From Pelodera strongyloides (taxonomy: Eukaryota; Nematoda; Chromadorea; Rhabditida; Rhabditidae): 64,000 bases of DNA. The position numbers and the translations under genes are program-made. The stretch spans positions 62,001 through 126,000 of the forward strand of contig JAANDG010000141.1 in the NCBI GenBank assembly GCA_036852015.1. The letters run 5' to 3'. Numbering within the stretch: position 1 is the stretch's first letter; the number at the start of each line of letters is the position of its first letter. The notes beneath the pieces are model-generated. The model made no database searches. It worked only from the letters and a program-made list of their open reading frames with translations, and was not told the DNA's origin. Below, in pieces: positions 63,001-64,000 of the stretch.

Positions 63001-64000
63001 AGGCTTCTATAATAAAACCAACTGAAGCATAATGGTTGGGGGTAGGTTGGGGAAAAGTGGTAGGTGCCCGTTTCTCGTTCATTTTGATGGCCACCAATTG
63101 AGGTAGGTTGCACTTCCTGAGTTTATAAAGTTAAAAAGCCCTGTTTCACAACCCAGTAATAAAGAAGAATGTCAAATAGTTTTTACAGCAGAAACGAAAG
63201 ATATAATTTGTCAACGATCATGAAGTGTATTTGTTCGGCTTTGTTTAATCGTAAGCTGGATTTCTGGATGCTAAACAATCGTTTTTAGCAAATGTGAAAA
63301 ACATTGGATGTCTTCTAGTTCGACGAAAGACAGGTGAAAGTTGACATTTAAGGTAACTAGGTAACACACAAAAATAATGAAATGAGGACACTTATGCTTA
63401 TAAACAGATCAAATCTGGCTTCCCTAGACAAAATTCACATCCGCTCCTCATGTAATTATGTAGTTCACAATGAAGATATACATATACGTAAAGACAGGTA
63501 TATGTTGGAAAAAGTAATCTTATTGGAATTCTATTATATTCCCAATGGTTCTATCTACACTAAATAATTTTTTGAATAAACATTGATCTTCGGAGCTACA
63601 TCACTCTAAAGAGAATATGTCTCTCGCACTATAACCAATAGCCGCCAAAGAGTTAATTATTATTATGTCTCCTTTATTGCAGAAGAGATACCGATAATGA
63701 GATACGACCTGAATAATTTATACGACAGCACTTGCCCTTGAATAGTGCTTTAATACGAGACGTACTAGTGCACTACCGTGAATTAATTTTGGAGAGTTTT
63801 GCTGATTATTCAGCGAGTCATATAATGTCCTATGACAAAAACGTCACTACTCTAGCAGACATGCATATTGGTCCGGAAAGCGGGATGGTCAGGTCCATTC
63901 TAACTTATCAAGTATACCTTGACTCAAAATGAGACCACTCAGAAATCGATGCGTGTCAAAAAAATCTTTTCAAACAACTCTCGGCGTCGTCTGGACGAAG
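54031..64000. other. Ten kilobases with no supportable gene
   Basis: AT-rich. The short ORFs show no recognisable domains, signal peptides or consistent exon chains. A 62-base minus-strand exon-like piece at 59464-59403 (good CAG acceptor and GTAAGTC donor) could not be linked to anything. GC-richer patches near 56570-56660 and 58160-58260 look like decayed repeats. It may be intergenic or a long intron of a gene continuing beyond 64000. Confidence 0.45.

Noticed and set aside
63732..63932. 66-codon plus-strand ORF near the right edge
   Set aside because: No recognisable domain, and the upstream acceptor at about 63682 leads to an early stop in its frame.

Overview
This is nuclear DNA of a nematode. 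It is AT-rich, with short introns bounded by GT...(T)TTCAG, and a splice-acceptor-like TTTCAG (or similar) lies 1-20 nt upstream of most start codons, as expected for spliced-leader trans-splicing. The proteins resemble Caenorhabditis-type (clade V) genes: HRP-1, ATGL-1, a Raw-repeat/OLRN-1-like protein, a ZIP7-type zinc transporter, a nicotinic-type channel subunit and an NPR-class neuropeptide receptor. The long introns, degenerate RTE retrotransposon, foldback/MITE elements and GA/CA tracts fit a strongylid-like genome. The species assignment is inference.

Layout. 100-1157 (-): 5' end of the hnRNP gene hrp-1, running off the left edge. 2432-4937 (-): a fibronectin-type-III protein I could not name, its 5' end unresolved, with a nested foldback element in one intron. 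4938-10808: mostly non-coding, with one weak small secreted ORF. 10815-15912 (+): complete 18-exon atgl-1 (triglyceride lipase). 16682-17413 (-): complete four-exon saposin-like secreted protein. 17536-18056: a terminal-inverted-repeat element. 19986-27045 (-): a two-Raw-repeat membrane protein, probably olrn-1, whose first exon was not found. 27046-37654: about 10 kb of repeat-rich sequence with no gene I can support. 37655-40811 (+): complete 14-exon Cys-loop channel subunit. 41461-44179 (-): complete 11-exon ZIP7/KE4 zinc transporter. 46494-51575 (-): 11-exon neuropeptide GPCR containing a GC-AG intron. 53030-54030 (+): dead RTE-type retrotransposon. 54030-64000: no supportable gene.

I assembled the gene models by hand from conserved protein segments, GT/AG (one GC/AG) sites and reading-frame phase. 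The atgl-1, saposin, channel, ZIP7 and receptor models keep phase from start to stop, which is strong internal support. The genes are unrelated in function and lie on both strands; I see no operon or functional cluster. No clearly novel multi-gene system was found. The most unusual items are the two-domain Raw-repeat protein, the nested foldback element, the GC-AG intron and the unnamed FN3 protein.
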